A DNA stretch of 64,000 nucleotides from Rhea pennata (Eukaryota > Chordata > Aves > Rheiformes > Rheidae). The DNA is taken from contig NC_084666.1 of assembly GCF_028389875.1 (NCBI RefSeq), forward strand, positions 28,056,308 to 28,120,307, written 5' to 3'. The translations under genes and the position numbers were made by a program. Under the pieces are notes generated by a model. The model made no database searches, had not been told where the DNA came from, and saw only the letters and a list, made by a program, of their open reading frames with translations. Within the stretch, counting starts at the first letter, position 1, and the number at the start of each line of letters is the position of its first letter. Shown piece by piece: positions 62,994 to 64,000 of this stretch.

Positions 62994-64000
62994 TCTTTTA
63001 ATCAATTCATTAATGCTCACATAAATTCTATAAATGAAAGCAATATTCAAAGAATCTTAACAAATAACTTATCATGATCTTGGAGGTGATTTATAGCCAA
63101 TAGCCATTTTAATAGCTATTGTAAGCAGGTTACCTAATACAAACAAAATTTAATGAACTGAAATTGCTTGGTTCCCGTGAACAGCCTTTTCAACATCTGC
63201 CATTCTGTAGACTGTATTCTGCAGAACTGTATTCTTTGCTTCATAAACCAGCACTTCGTAAGCTTTCGATATTCACCAGTTGGTTTGATGACTAATTACT
63301 CCTTGTTCTAGGAACTTCTCCACTAAGATAAGTGTCAGACAGTACGTCATCTTTATTCTGGGAAGTAGCAGTCTTTCCCAAGCATCTCTGGGGCAAAGAC
63401 CAACTAGCAATTAATCACTTGGCTCTTTCAGTTCCTGGTTTCCTTGATTGATCTCTCCAAAATTAGAAGCATATAATTAAATGCATCTACATTTTAAGAG
63501 ATTTTTAGCTTCAATATTGCAAAAAAGTGTTTCTTTCTGATTTAGTTAAAGCATTAAATTTGTTTTTGCTGCTCCTTTACTTCTTTGAAAGTTGAACAGT
63601 CAATATCTTTCTGGATCAAGAGGATTAGTAGTACAGTGTATTTTTAATCTCTCTTTGTAAACCTTCAGATTTGTGTTTAAATTCAGCTGCAACCTAATCT
63701 GTATTTTCTATATAGTTTATAAGCAGGCAAAGCAGTACTCCTTTAGAAATATTTTTGGTCACTCGGACATGTTTCTGTAATGACTAATAAACTGAGGTAG
63801 TAGAGAATTACAATCTCCACTTTGAGGCATTCTGACTGATATAGTTTTGCTAGAACTATTTGTACACAGCTATAGTTGTGACCCAAGATTTACCAATTAC
63901 TTCATTTTGTTATTAAACACCTTCGCATACTTAATCTGACAGTCTGTTTATTTCACAGAAATTTCCTCAGTAGTTGTTCTTATCACAGCTCTAGTTCAGC

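Larger units (their letters stand above)
62149..64000. other. TEC: TEC last intron (partial)
   Basis: No further TEC exon was found up to the window end, so this intron exceeds 1.85 kb. It contains an old CR1-like stretch and a short tandem duplication. Confidence 0.6.

Overview
The window is vertebrate genomic DNA and almost certainly avian. It has long introns, GT-AG splice junctions, sparse repeats and CR1-type LINE remnants. The CNGA1 protein read from it agrees closely with the chicken rod channel as I remember it. I cannot name the species. Gene order from low to high coordinate is NFXL1(-), CNGA1(-), NIPAL1(+), TXK(-), TEC(-), which is the order I know from human 4p12, so this is a conserved syntenic block.

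Layout. 180-6267: the first seven coding exons of NFXL1 (339 residues plus one base); the rest lies beyond the left edge. Its CpG-island promoter (about 5780-6560) carries two ZNF143/SBS-type motifs and an NRF1 motif. 9621-14957: the complete seven-exon coding sequence of CNGA1 (649 aa), the cone/rod-type cyclic-nucleotide-gated channel alpha subunit, including a 36-nt microexon in its Lys/Glu linker. 15-23 kb: gene-poor. 23563-34866: complete NIPAL1 (six coding exons, 417 aa), starting in a CpG island. 35-41 kb: gene-poor. 41480-59778: complete TXK (15 coding exons, 528 aa), reconstructed down to a first coding segment of only 16 nt lying 6 kb upstream of the cysteine-string exon. 62071-62148: the last coding exon of TEC, the tandem paralogue of TXK, with the rest beyond the right edge.

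These genes do not form a pathway. NFXL1 is a RING/NF-X1 zinc-finger protein, CNGA1 a photoreceptor channel, NIPAL1 a NIPA-family magnesium transporter, and TXK and TEC are non-receptor tyrosine kinases. Reading frames and splice phases were checked by hand across every junction. UTR ends and transcription starts are mostly not resolvable from sequence alone.

I found no new biological system, no retrovirus or other virus-derived element, no CRISPR array and no RNA gene I could support. The observations worth a second look are the promoter motif cluster, the CTG repeat that encodes TXK's cysteine string, CpG-dense blocks inside TXK introns, a perfect 12-bp inverted repeat, and a His-to-Cys change at the start of the TXK SH2 domain.
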